Positions 14,801 through 41,174 of a stretch of DNA of 64,000 bases are shown one piece after another (the first letter of the stretch is position 1; the number at the start of each line of letters is the position of its first letter). The DNA lies in contig OZ025283.1 of assembly GCA_964019165.1 (NCBI GenBank), forward strand, positions 10,772,481 through 10,836,480, given 5' to 3'. The position numbers and the translations under genes were made by a program. Source of the stretch: Mastigias papua (taxonomy: Eukaryota; Cnidaria; Scyphozoa; Rhizostomeae; Mastigiidae). The notes under the pieces were generated by a model. That model worked only from the letters and a program-made list of their open reading frames with translations, searched no databases and was not told where the DNA came from.

Positions 14801-16900
14801 GACCAAATTTGAGATTGATTGAGTTTGACTTGAGATTGAAAAGTGATGAAAATGAGCCATTTTTGGCCATAAAGTAAGGCTATAGCCTTGGTATGTTGCT
14901 CAACAATGACCAAATTTGAGATTGATTGATATTGACTGCTGCTTGAAAAGTGATGAAAATGGGCCAGATCTGGCCATAAAGTAAGGCTATAGCCTTGGTA
15001 TTTTGCTCAAAAATGACCAAATTTGAGATTGATTGATGTTGAGTGGAGATTGAAAAGCGATGACAATGAGCCATTTCTGGCCAAAATGTAAGGTTATAGC
15101 CTTGGTAGTTTGCTCAAAAATGACCGAATTTGAGATTGATTGATTTTGATTGCTGCTTGACAAGTGATGAAAATGAGCGATTTTTGGCTAAAAAGTAAGG
15201 CTATTACCTTTGTAGTCTGGCCAAACCTGATCGAAATTGAAAGTCATTCATTTGTATTGCAGATTCAAGAGGAATGAATTTCGATCCTTTGTGGCTGAAA
15301 AGTAAGTCTATAACCGTGATATTTTGCTGAAAATTTACCAGCATTGAAGTTGATTGATTTGTATGTCAGAGTGAAAAGTGATGAAAATGAGCGATTTTTG
15401 GCCAAAAAGTAAGGCTATAGCCTTGGTATTCTGGCCAAAACTGACCAAATTTGAAGTTGATTGATTTTGATTGCTTCCTGAATTGTGATGAAAATGAGCC
15501 AATTCTGGCCAAAAAGTAAGGCTATAGCCTTGGTATTCTGGCCAAAACTGACCAAATTTGAAATTGATTGATTTTGAGTGCTTCCTGAAATGTGATGAAA
15601 ATGAGCCATTTCTGGCCAAAACGTAAGGCTATAGCCTTGGTATTTTGCTCACAAATGACCAAATTTGAGATTGATTGAGTTTGACTTGAGATTGAAAAGT
15701 GATGAAAATGAGCCATTTTTGGCCATAAAGTAAGGCTATAGCCTTGGTATGTTGCTCAACAATGACCAAATTTGAGATTGATTGATATTGACTGCTGCTT
15801 GAAAAGTGATGAAAATGGGCCAGATCTGGCCATAAAGTAAGGCTATAGCCTTGGTATTTTGCTCAAAAATGACCAAATTTGAGATTGATTGATTTTGAGT
15901 GGAGATTGAAAAGCGATGACAATGAGCCATTTCTGGCCAAAATGTAAGGCTATAGCCTTGGTAGTTTGCTCAAAAATGACCGAATTTGAGATTGATTGAT
16001 TTTGATTGCTGCTTGACAAGTGATGAAAATGAGCGATTTTTGGCTAAAAAGTAAGGCTATTACCTTTGTAGTCTGGCCAAACCTGATCGAAATTGAAAGT
16101 CATTCATTTGTATTGCAGATTCAAGAGGAATGAATTTCGATCCTTTGTGGCTGAAAAGTAAGTCTATAACCGTGATATTTTGCTGAAAATTTACCAGCAT
16201 TGAAGTTGATTGATTTGTATGTCAGAGTGAAAAGTGATGAAAATGAGCGATTTTTGGCCAAAAAGTAAGGCTATAGCCTTGGTATTCTGGCCAAAACTGA
16301 CCAAATTTGAAATTGATTGATTTTGATTGCTTCCTGAATTGTGATGAAAATGAGCCATTTCTGGCCAAAAAGTAAGGCTATAGCCTTGGTATTTTGCTGA
16401 CAAATGACCAAATTTGAGATTGATTGATTTTGATTGCTTCCTGAATTGTGATGAAAATGAGCCATTTCTGGCCAAAAAGTAAGGCTATAGCCTTGGTATT
16501 TTGCTCACAAATGACCAAATTCGAGATTGATTGAGTTTGACTGGAGATTGAAAAGTGATGAAAATGAGCCATTTTTGGCCATAAAGTAAGGCTATAGCCT
16601 TGGTATGTTGCTCAACAATGACCAAATTTGAGATTGATTGATATTGACTGCTGCTTGAAAAGTGATGAAAATGGGCCAGATCTGGCCAATAAGTAAGGCT
16701 ATAGCCTTGGTATTTTGCTCAAAAATGACCAAATTTGAGATTGATTGATTTTGAGTGGAGATTGACAAGCGATGACAATGAGCCATTTCTGGCCAAAAAG
16801 TAAGGCTATAGCCTTGGTAGTTTGCTCAAAAATGACCGAATTTGAGATTGATTGATTTTGATTGCTGCTTGACAAGTGATGAAAATGAGCGATTTGTGGC
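8880..16900. repeat. Heterogeneous satellite zone with amplified divergent block
   Basis: Monomer types are mixed and units of 963, 856, 1,284 and 1,392 bp (9, 8, 12 and 13 monomers, the last with an extra T) are visible. A distinctive divergent block, in which the palindrome is lost (aaggctataacc, aagtctataacc) and the spacer reads agattcaagaggaatg, recurs near 10,160, 11,123, 12,515, 13,800, 14,337, 15,193 and 16,049. It is therefore amplified as part of larger units. Confidence 0.88.
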
Positions 16901-17970
16901 TAAAAAGTAAGGCTATAACCGTGATAGTTTGCTGAAAATTTACCAGCATTGAAGGTGATTGATTTGTATGTCAGGGTGAAAAGTGATGAAAATGAGCGAT
17001 TTGTGGCCAAAAAGTAAGGCTATAGCCTTGGTATTCTGGCCAAAACTGACCAAATTTGAAATTGATTGATTTTGATTGCTTCCTGAAATGTGATGAAAAT
17101 GAGCCATTTCTGGCCAAAACGTAAGGCTATAGCCTTGGTATTTTGCTAAAGAATGACCGAAGTTGAGATTGATTGAGTTTGATTGCTGCTTGAAAAGTAA
17201 TGAAAATGAGCCAGTTTTAGCCAAAAAGTCCTTATGGCCTTGTTATTTTGCTCAAAAATGACCAAATTTGAAATTGATTGATTTTGATTGCACTTTGAAA
17301 AGTGATGAAAATTAGTCATTGTTGGACGAAATGTAATGCTATAGCCTTGGTATTTTGCCCAAAAATGACCACAAGTGAATGTCCTTCATGTGTAGGTCCG
17401 ATTGAAACGTGATGAAAATTAGCCATGTTTGGCCAAGAGGTAAGGCTATAGCCTTGATATTCTGCTGAATATTGACCAGAGTTGAATGTGAATCGTTTGT
17501 ATTGCAGATAGAAAAGCGATGAAAATGAGCCATGTTGTGCCAAAAAGTAAGGCTATATATTCACTTGTTTGCCGGAAATGACTATACTGATAAGGCAAGG
17601 ATTATGGGTAGGGGATGAAATGCGGTGAAAAGTAGCCATTAGTGACCAAAAAGTAAGGATTTAACCGTTGCACTTTACCCATAAATGAATCTTTTGTTGA
17701 GAGATATTGATTTTGATCTTGAAGATTGAAAACAAGTGAAATTGAGTCAATTCTGGCTAAAAGGTCAGGCTATATCTGTTGAGTTATGTTGTTTATTTTC
17801 AGCGTTTCATCTTACAGCTGCATAATAATCTACTAACGATCTACCTGACAACCATGTGTCCTTAAGTACCAAAATTGATATTTATTGGAGATTTAACAGG
17901 GATAAAATGGATCAAACTGTCGCCAAAAACTAATGCTATAGCCTTGGTATTTTCCCCAGAGTTGACCAGT
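16900..17970. repeat. Degenerate right edge of the satellite
   Basis: Monomers become progressively diverged. The box changes to aatgctatagcc or is lost, spacing drifts, and from about 17,560 only fragments such as gtgaaaagtagccatt and gctatagccttggtatttt (17,936-17,955) remain recognisable. This is the decay expected where unequal exchange no longer homogenises an array. Confidence 0.85.
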
Positions 17971-17972
17971 TA

Positions 17973-18539
<567 letters not shown>

Positions 18540-18542
18540 TTA

Positions 18543-18700
18543 TGGGATTGATTGGGTGATGTTCCATGTTGAAAAGTGATGAAAATGATGAAATGTTAGC
18601 CGAGAATTAAAACTGCACTTGGGTGTTTTGCCCATTAGTGACGCGAATTTGAATTCATCGATGTTGTTGTCAGTATGGATATATGATCGAGTAAGATGGT
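18543..18700. repeat. Decayed 107-bp satellite continuing past the MITE
   Basis: The sequence tgggattgattggg, then gttgaaaagtgatgaaaatga, then tgttttgcccattagtgacg matches the middle and next start of the 107-bp monomer. It resumes exactly where 17,970 left off. Confidence 0.75.
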
Positions 18701-19424
18701 TTTGCAGATTACTAAACCTCACTTACTTCAGTTCGTGTTAATTAACCAAGAGTCATTTTTTGGTCTTGTTGGGGAAAAGCGATCGTTCATGCTATGTTGA
18801 TTAAAACAGCCCTGTTTTCTCACCGAACTTATTGTGAGTTTAGTGTTGGTGTCTACATCTTTCTGGGGCTTTCAACTAGGTGATACTTAAATACCGCAAG
18901 TTTTTCATGGCATGTTTTTGTAGTTTAGGTTCATTTTTAGTAGCTTAAATCCATTCTCTCTTTTCAGGTTATATTCATATATCTTCATTTGAAAAGGAGA
19001 AGATTTGATGAATCGCATGATACCTATTGTCAACATGGGCATCTCTATCATGAAATTCCTGATGAGACTTGTTCTTTACTCAAAAATTGTATAGAAATTA
19101 GGAGTAGTAGTGGCTAGATATGTAGTGTGTTTACAATATAGCAGGTAGAGGATTCCCCCATTTACAGATATCATTCAAGTGCTAGCACTTTGTATTTTAT
19201 GACACTTAGGTTTTCTATAACTGCACACCTAGCAATCAGCTGTAACACGTATTGATAGCCAGATATAACATCAGTTCGTAGAACTGTCTTTTACAGTGTA
19301 GTTTAAGATGTCCTGTTCTAATTATACGGACCATCCCTTGTTATGCATTTTGACAAAATAGGAAGATACTTGCGTATTGAAATCTTGTTTCTATTGGACT
19401 GCTGAATGTGCAGCTGACCAAGAC
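18701..19424. other. Unassigned spacer
   Basis: AT-rich sequence with no recognisable gene, repeat or RNA. It separates the satellite fringe from the large fold-back element. Confidence 0.5.
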
Positions 19425-19609
19425 TACCAGGTGCTTTCTTCCAAGGTATATGGCCGTCATCAGTGTATGTCGACTATCTTTGCTTCTCACCCATGAACCA
19501 ATCTGTCGATCCTCGCTCCCCCAGATAGCTATCAATGGGCCTAGTAAATCGGATAACATAACTTGTTCGCAGCTTAGACGTCCAGATTATCCCATGGAAA
19601 CCTTGAAAG

Positions 19610-20610
19610 TAATTACCACGAACTGCAATATACCATACGCTCGTTGAGTCAACGACCAACTCCCTGTTTATTGCGCCATATTAGTCACCGGTTGGCAACT
19701 TTAAGTTCTCCACCTTCAACTCAGAACTGTATCGTCCCGAAGTACACAGGTAAATGTAAACAGCTCTTTGAAATCGTCCTTTGAAATCCTTTTCAAATGT
19801 CTTTTATCACCCTATTGAAATTGCCTTTGAAAAAGTGTGAACCCTATTCATTGAAGTTTTTATAACATTTAGATTTTTCCTGAAGTCACCGTTTAGTCAA
19901 ATTAGACGAAATTTACGTAAAATATGTAGGTTATTTAGCTGTATGTTGTGTAATTTTTCCATAATTTTTCGTTAATAATTCGTGAAATTATTTCATAAAT
20001 TGACGTTGAAGCTCAGAGAGCCCCTTGTTTAAAGAAAGGGTCCTTTTGTCTCGAACACAAAAGGGCAGTTGGCACAGAAAAAGTCGATTTTCTACTTATT
20101 GGTTCATCCCACGTTTAAGGTGAAAAGGTAGAAAGATGTAGAATGTGCTTCTCTACCCTGTGATATTTTTTTCAGGATTTTAGGACCATTCCTTGCAAAG
20201 TTATTCGACTTTTTCTCCGCCGAGTTCTCAAAAGTCCCAGTTTACACAAAGAGATTCGAAAATAACAATAGCGATCTCGTTCTGATGAGACAAAAGAAAA
20301 TCGGTTTTTCGCAGTTAATTCCTAATTTTCCAAAAGACCTACTTAATTTCAGAATGTCATAAAATGCGCCGTAAAATCCTACATTTTTTGATGTATAAAG
20401 CGCGTAGTTTTGAGCAGTAACGGCGGAGTAAAAAAATATTTTCTGTTTTCGACAAACATGGCGGAGAACAATAGATTTAGTAAAAAATTTTTTTCAAAAT
20501 GCGTCGCAGCGTCCGGGGGTAGAATTGAGCTGGATGTGGAGGAGTATCGAGTCTAAAGCCTCTTTAGGTTGGTTTATTATGGATAAAAACTTGATTAAAT
20601 GCTTGGAAAA
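19610..20610 (+). repeat. Left arm of fold-back
   Basis: The arm begins at aattaccacgaactgcaata and ends near aaatgcttggaaaatgt. It pairs with 21,452-22,453. It contains a short frame starting at the ATG near 20,458 (MAENNRFSKKFF and on, stop after about 31 codons). Confidence 0.88.
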
Positions 20611-21451
20611 TGTAGAAATATAATAAATAGATTGTTTACTTTATTTATAGACCTGGTAGTTTGTCGTTTTTATACTTGAAATTGTCATTTCTTGTATATT
20701 ATCTTGCATTGCTTACAAATGAGAAATGTGTTATTTAGCTTAGATTTCTTTGATTTTGGTCTGTGAATTAAAGCGTTTCTTTTCAAGAATTATTTAATAC
20801 TATCGCATCTTGTGGTTTATTGCAATTAATTCTTATATCCAGAATAAAAGTTATAGTTTTAGTATAAAATCAATCCACAATATCCAGAACAGTAGTTTTG
20901 AGGTTGCTGTATGAGTGTAAGTATGTATATGATCATGATGACCATTTTTTGCATAAATTTGTTTGTTTGTGTTTTACCTGCTCATTTTATGAACTCAATC
21001 GTGTAACTACACACGCCTAATTAATGTTTTTAATTTGAAACAAAATCAAAATAGCTTTTCAACGCTATTCACAAATTTTTGATTTAAATATTAAAAAATG
21101 TGGCATTGTGGCCAAATGAATGATTGGAAAATGATTTAATTCAAATTTTCCCTATTGATGCAGTTAGTCAAAGACAAGTAAACAAGACATGCAGTTTAAC
21201 AGATCTTCATATCAGTATATTACACAACTCATTAAATTAAGTTCTAGAATACATAAACAAATTACAAAATGAGTAGGCAAGAGAAAGAATATAAAGTTAA
21301 ATACGAATACCTATCTATACGCAAGTTTTCATTGCAAAAAACAACCAGATTTAGCAGGTGAACAAACATGAACTGATCGAAAGAACACGCATCAAAATTC
21401 CCCCAAAATGCTTAAAATACATTTAAAACAGTTAATTTGTTATTTTGAAAC
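20611..21451. other. Loop of fold-back, no coding content seen
   Basis: This 841-bp AT-rich spacer has no long open frame and no similarity that I recognise. Confidence 0.5.
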
Positions 21452-22453
21452 ATTTTCCATGCATTTAATCAAGTTTTTATCCATAATAAACCAACCTAAA
21501 GAGGCTTTAGACTCGATACTCCTCCACATCCAGCTCAATTCTACCCCCGGACGCTGCGACGCATTTTGAAAAAAATTTTTTACTAAATCTATTGTTCTCC
21601 GCCATGTTTGTCGAAAACAGAACATATTTTTTTACTCCGCCGTTACTGCTCAGAACTACGCGCTTTATACATCAAAAAATGCAGAATTTTACGGCGCATT
21701 TTATGACATTCTGAAATTAAGTAGGTCTTTTGGAAAATTAGGAATTAACTGCGAAAAACCGATTTTCTTTTGTCTCATCAGAACGAGATCGCTATTGTTA
21801 TTTTCGAATCTCTTTGTGTAAACTGGGACTTTTGAGAACTCGGCGGAGAAAAAGTCGAATAACTTTGCAAGGAATGGTCCTAAAATCCTGAAAAAAATAT
21901 CACAGGGTAGAGAAGCACATTCTACATATTTCTACGTTTTCGTCTTAAATGTAGGATGAACCAATAAGTAGAAAATCGACTTTTTCTGTGCCAACTGCCC
22001 TTTTGTGTTCGAGACAAAAGGACCCTTTCTTTAAACAAGGGGCTCTCTGAGCTTCAACGTCAATTTGTGAAATAATTTCACGAATTATAAACGAAAAATT
22101 ATGGAAAAATTACACAACATACAACTAAATAACATACATATTTTGCGTAAATTTCGTCTAATTTGACTAAACGGTGACTTCAGGAAAAATCTAAATGTTA
22201 TAAAAACTTCAATGAATAGGGTTCACACTTTTTCAAAGGCAATTTCAATAGGGTGATAAAAGACATTTGAAAAGGATTTCAAAGGACGATTTCAAAGAGC
22301 TGTTTACATTTACCTGTGTACTTCGGGACGATACAGTTCTGAGTTGAAGGTGGAGAACTTAAAGTTACCAACCGGTGACTAATATGGCGAAATAAACAGG
22401 GAGTTGGTCGTTGACTCAACGAGCGTATGGTATATTGCAGTTCGTGGTAATTA
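21452..22453 (-). repeat. Right arm of fold-back
   Basis: Reverse complement of the left arm with scattered substitutions (for example the left arm's aatcctacatttt is attctgcatttt here). The atggcggagaac motif lies on the minus strand near 21,604. Confidence 0.88.
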
Positions 22454-22640
22454 AATTCAAGCTTTCAACGAGAAAACCAGGTGTTTCTACTAAGTCGCAT
22501 TGAATCGATTTACTAGGCCCAGAAACAGGCATTTGAGGCAATGACGAGCGATGGATTGACTTGTGGGTGAGGAAACTACGCAAATGGATATAAGAACGGG
22601 GACTGCCAAAAAGCAACGGATGGTAAAGCATTTGCTTACA

Positions 22641-23578
<938 letters not shown>

Positions 23579-23583
<5 letters not shown>

Positions 23584-24460
23584 TAGGGATAATTAGGGGT
23601 AAATTAATAATTATACTTAGGGGCTTGTGATTAAATATCAGTCCACACACCTTAATGTTCACGCTGAAGGCAAGAAAACTGTACTATCAGTATCACTAAT
23701 ACTACTACACTATTAGTAGACTCTCTGTCAATATTACATAGGTGAAAACGATAGGGATACCAGCATATTGTCCGTAATAACTTACAAGTTCTATAAAAAA
23801 CCAGCAATAATCGATTCCAACAAGTATCCAGCCTGATAATATACCGTTTGAACGTTCATTTAAAATCATAGGATACGTATACAAGCTCTATTTCTGAAGT
23901 GTATGCTTGCTAGCTGTTATCTTAGCCGTTGTAAGCTTGTTTGATTGATCACGTGCCATATGTTATATGCCCATGTACTCTAATACTGTGAATAATTCAT
24001 TACATCAGATATATTGCATCTTACGTGCTTGAGTTTACATTTTACGCCTTTCCCATATATGCTATGTTTGAGAAATCACCATATCTGTAGGCTCATTCTC
24101 TTTAACAAATAAAAATAGAAAGAAAACTGCACAATTCTAAATTCATCAGTCCATTGACTACATTATTGAAATCACTAAATACAAGAACTTCCATTGGTTA
24201 GCTTATCTGTCGAGGTTAATATCGGATGTGGTGGGATATAACATGGAAACATCTGTGTCACATAATGTGGTACAGAGATTCGAAATTAGTATAGCGACTA
24301 ATATTGCAGTCAATCGTATACATAATTTCAGCGCATTTAACACAACTAATGCACGCAAATTAATGCTTTGTCTCATCGGCATGGTTGTCATTTCTGCGCA
24401 TTTAAACATGAAAGTCTTTATTAGGTTACATTAAAGAGAACAATGAAACACCTTCCAGAA
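23579..24460. other. Unassigned spacer
   Basis: AT-rich sequence without a recognisable gene, RNA or repeat. Confidence 0.5.
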
Positions 24461-24469
24461 AACTAAATT

Positions 24470-25010
24470 TCATTGACTTTGATAGCAGATTCAAAAGTAA
24501 TGAACATGAGCCATTTTTAGCTAAAGAGCAAGGCTATAGTTCTGGTATTTATTTCGCCGATAATTGATACAAACTGAGCATTGACTGATGTTGATTGATA
24601 GTAGAAGCGTAATGACAATACGCCAATTTGTGAACTAAAAGTAAGACGATAGCTATTTTAAACAAAAATGACTGAAGTTCAAATTCACTAAAGTTGATTG
24701 CAGGTTAAAAAAGTGACGAAAACGAGCAAAAAAACTCCAAAGAATTGGAAGAACAAGTTTCTTGTGAATCCAAAAGCTGAAATCTGGAAAAATTCGTGAA
24801 AAATCACAAGATGAAATAAATTCAAGGTAATGAAGTTCAACATGGATTGATGTTGACGAAGAAAGTAAGCTTTATCCTGGTCTCTTAGCGAAAATCAAGC
24901 ATTTCAATTGTAAGCCTACAGCTCTAGCTTGTAGATAAAATCCAGAAATTTAAGAGTGGATTGCTGCTAGCTCAAAATGTAAGGCAATAGCTTTTGCCAT
25001 GTGGCAAAGG
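24470..25010. repeat. Isolated relic of the 107-bp satellite
   Basis: Degenerate monomers: atgagccatttttagctaaa with agcaaggctatag at about 24,510-24,540, gttgattgatag, then ctaaaagtaagacgatagct, then gttgattgcaggttaaaaaagtgacgaaaa, and tcaaaatgtaaggcaatagctttt at about 24,970-24,995. Spacing is close to 107 bp. It lies 6.5 kb beyond the main array. Confidence 0.7.
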
Positions 25011-25417
25011 TATAGGCATATAAGTCAAATGAAATGTTGAAGAATTACAGATGATGCTAGTACACTATTGGGTAAGATAATTAAAATGCATTAGTTTCAG
25101 TCAGTAGAAATAGCTCCCAGTCAAAGGAATTATTACCTTGGATACAGAGAAAAAATAGGGAAAAATTGTCGTGAAAAAAATATTGAAAGAATGTATTTGA
25201 CATATCTAATAAGCATAACTCTGTACACCTCAGTCTCAAGCATCATTCTGTATTAATGCTTTTACAATGGTTTTATCATCCTCTGCCAAAATTGACAATA
25301 ATATCAGATTGTACTCTACAATATGAGATGAGGGTTGAAACCCTGAAATAGTCCTCAGTGTGCGCTCTCTGAATGACATCTGCTGAATTTGCAAGACAAT
25401 AAATGCTCGGGGTTATC

Positions 25418-25680
25418 AGGATCTTTTTGCAAACAAATTCCCTAACTTGTTCAGGTTTTCCAGACAAAGTTTCTAAAACTCCCCTAACATTCTCTACATT
25501 TTCATTAGTAGTTTTCGAAAAAGGAAATGATTTTTGATATATACCAACAACGTTGGAGCAAAACAAATGAGAGTGTGAAAATCCCCAGACCGAAAAAATG
25601 CCCTGGCTTTTCCAGGTTTTGTCTAACTTCAGATTTTAATTCTCTGACTTTTCCAGATTTTTCAGACTCCTGAGAACTCC
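25418..25680. mobile_element. Dispersed repeat, diverged copy of the 32,928 hAT-like MITE
   Basis: It shares ctttttgcaaa, ttcaggttttcca, gagcaaaa-caaatgagagtgtgaaaa, atgccctggc and agactcctgagaa in the same order and orientation as 32,928-33,131. It lies downstream of the CNOT11 stop codon and may overlap the 3' UTR. Confidence 0.55.
25635..25640 (-). terminator. Candidate poly(A) signal for CNOT11
   Basis: ATTAAA on the minus strand about 195 nt after the stop codon. It is the first AATAAA-like hexamer I see downstream, and it falls inside a MITE-like repeat. Confidence 0.35.
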
Positions 25681-25834
25681 GACATTTCCTTTGCAAAACC
25701 TATGCCCATTCTCATTTCAAAGGTTCTTTAAAGAGCAATAGTCTCGGGTCTATCGCCGATGCAGCCCAGCAGCAAAACGCAACTTATAATTAGTATAAAT
25801 ACGTGAATCTACCTTTGTCTTGTCGCGGTATTCT

Positions 25835-40182
<14,348 letters not shown>

Positions 40183-40208
40183 ATTGAGACATGTAAGATG
40201 CCAAAGAT

Positions 40209-40229
40209 TCACCACAATTCAGTCGCCAT
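40209..40229 (-). CDS. Short upstream ORF in the CNOT11 leader
   Basis: Six-codon frame MATELW then TGA, starting in good context (aagATGGCG) and ending 26 nt before the main ATG. Whether it is transcribed depends on the unmapped start site. A second upstream ATG at 40,191 opens an out-of-frame reading (MSQYDFV) overlapping the true start. Confidence 0.4.
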   Translation of the reverse strand: MATELW

Positions 40230-40249
40230 CTTTGCTACCAACCACAAGT

Positions 40250-40286
40250 GAACAACAACAACAACAACAGCAACAGCAACAACAAT
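40250..40286. repeat. (CAA)n microsatellite
   Basis: CAA units with two CAG interruptions, just upstream of the CNOT11 start (TTG repeats on the coding strand). Confidence 0.9.
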
Positions 40287-40641
40287 AATGATGGCAGCCT
40301 TGAACATAACGAGGCCACAGCCCAAGCTCCAGTCATTTAACAGCCTGCCTTTTGCAGGTATACGTACTTGGCACGTCCTAATTATTGGTCCAAAAACCAG
40401 CCTTGAAAATATGATCATGTGGTGGAGAAAATACTTTCATAGAAGGGCAGTATTTCTTTGTTGCGCTAACTTTGTCAGAATAAAAAGACTATTGGCCTCA
40501 AGAAAGCCAGCTTGTTAAGGGAGTTACCAGTTAACAGTATATTCTGTCTCTGTTCACACCACGCAGGAAGACATCTTATACCGAAGGGTATGCTCCCTAT
40601 AATCCTCCCATCTTCAGTAAGAATCATCGTAAGTTTCAACG

Positions 40642-40647
40642 TTTATT
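40642..40647 (-). terminator. Candidate poly(A) signal for RFWD3
   Basis: AATAAA on the minus strand 378 nt after the RFWD3 stop. An ATTAAA variant lies nearer, at 40,746-40,751. Confidence 0.45.
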
Positions 40648-41024
40648 GACATAAGGACCTCCTTTAGTAAAATGAGTAGCGAAAGCAAATTATCCACTGT
40701 AGAACATCACAAAGAAAACTCCCAGTCTATTTGTTCATAAACAATTTTAATCTTTTCAAAATTTCCACTAATAATATTCAAATCAATTATATCAACAATA
40801 CATGGTACAAAATTTGTTAGCTACCTGCAACAAAACGCTGTAGATAAAAATGGCACAGAATAAAATTTGTGCACTGTCAAATCGGTTCATTTCAAAATTG
40901 GTTTCATCATACATAATTCTTTCTGTGTGCTTTGCGAGTCAGCTTCCAGCAAAACAAACATCCGATACCCATAAAAAGCCGCGGGTTTGAAGGTACCCAA
41001 GTAACAGTGGCATTTTCAAAGGCA

Positions 41025-41174
41025 CTATTCCAATCTGTATACACTAAGCTTTCTCTCAGTTAAGGTAGATAAAAAACTACGTCCTTGGGACGAAAAAGCA
41101 ATGATGTCAAGCACTATTTCCGAAGATGGTAATTTCTGTAACTGAGAACCTGTGTGGCAATTCCATAAGAGAGT
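41025..41174 (-). CDS. RFWD3: RFWD3 exon 13 (last)
   Basis: Acceptor cttcttgcag. Encodes TLLWNCHTGSQLQKLP and ends FLSTLTERKLSVYRLE with TAG, the last blade; human ends YLATLTEKMVHIYKWE. Confidence 0.97.
   Translation of the reverse strand, partial: TLLWNCHTGSQLQKLPSSEIVLDIIAFSSQGRSFLSTLTERKLSVYRLE

Larger units (their letters stand above)
1..17970. repeat. 107-bp satellite array (about 165 monomers)
   Basis: Tandem 107-bp monomers run from the window edge to 17,970. The monomer start AAGGCTATAGCCTT recurs at 108, 215, 322, 429, 536 and so on. Conserved blocks after it are a gaccaaatttga segment, gattgattg, a variable middle (tgctgcttg, tggagattg or tgcttcctg), gtgatgaaaatga, and a tggcc tail. 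The AAGGCTATAGCCTT box is a perfect 14-bp palindrome, kept in most monomers. Because 107 is not a multiple of 3, each minus-strand frame shifts from monomer to monomer and stops at the TAG inside the palindrome, so the repeated ~103-codon open frames are not genes. Large satellites of this sort are usually pericentromeric, subtelomeric or heterochromatic; which applies here is unknown. Confidence 0.97.
19425..22640. mobile_element. Large fold-back (inverted repeat) element
   Basis: Two inverted arms of about 1.0 kb, 19,610-20,610 and 21,452-22,453, are near-identical (only scattered substitutions when compared by eye) and enclose an 841-bp loop. Outside them, 19,425-19,609 and 22,454-22,640 are also homologous in inverted orientation but much more diverged, for example sharing gggcctagtaaatcg and ctcaccca. 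Both inner arms contain an atggcggagaac motif opening a frame of about 31 codons. No transposase and no target duplication were found. This may be a foldback-type or long-TIR DNA transposon, or an inverted segmental duplication. Confidence 0.7.
40183..41024 (-). promoter_or_regulatory. RFWD3-CNOT11 intergenic region and CNOT11 5' leader
   Basis: 842 bp separate the RFWD3 stop from the CNOT11 start, both on the minus strand, so this interval must hold the RFWD3 3' UTR and the CNOT11 promoter and leader. On the minus strand aagatggcgac (40,231-40,221) resembles a YY1 site, a common downstream promoter element of animal housekeeping genes. No TATA box is evident. A (CAA)n run lies at 40,250-40,286. 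Confidence 0.5.

Noticed and set aside
4..17543. Scores of minus-strand open frames of 64-103 codons with the same sequence (MARNGSFSSHF..., ending IPRL)
   Set aside because: They are the 107-bp satellite read in shifting frames, since 107 is not divisible by 3. They all end at the TAG inside the palindrome and have no splice or codon-use support.
1..17970. CRISPR-like regular repeats
   Set aside because: Repeats and spacers are not distinguishable: the whole 107-bp unit is repeated, and the genes nearby are intron-bearing animal genes.
19408..22631. Frames of 71-79 codons ending ITTNCNIPYAR on opposite strands
   Set aside because: The shared ending reflects the fold-back arms. Upstream residues are too diverged and there is no recognisable protein family.
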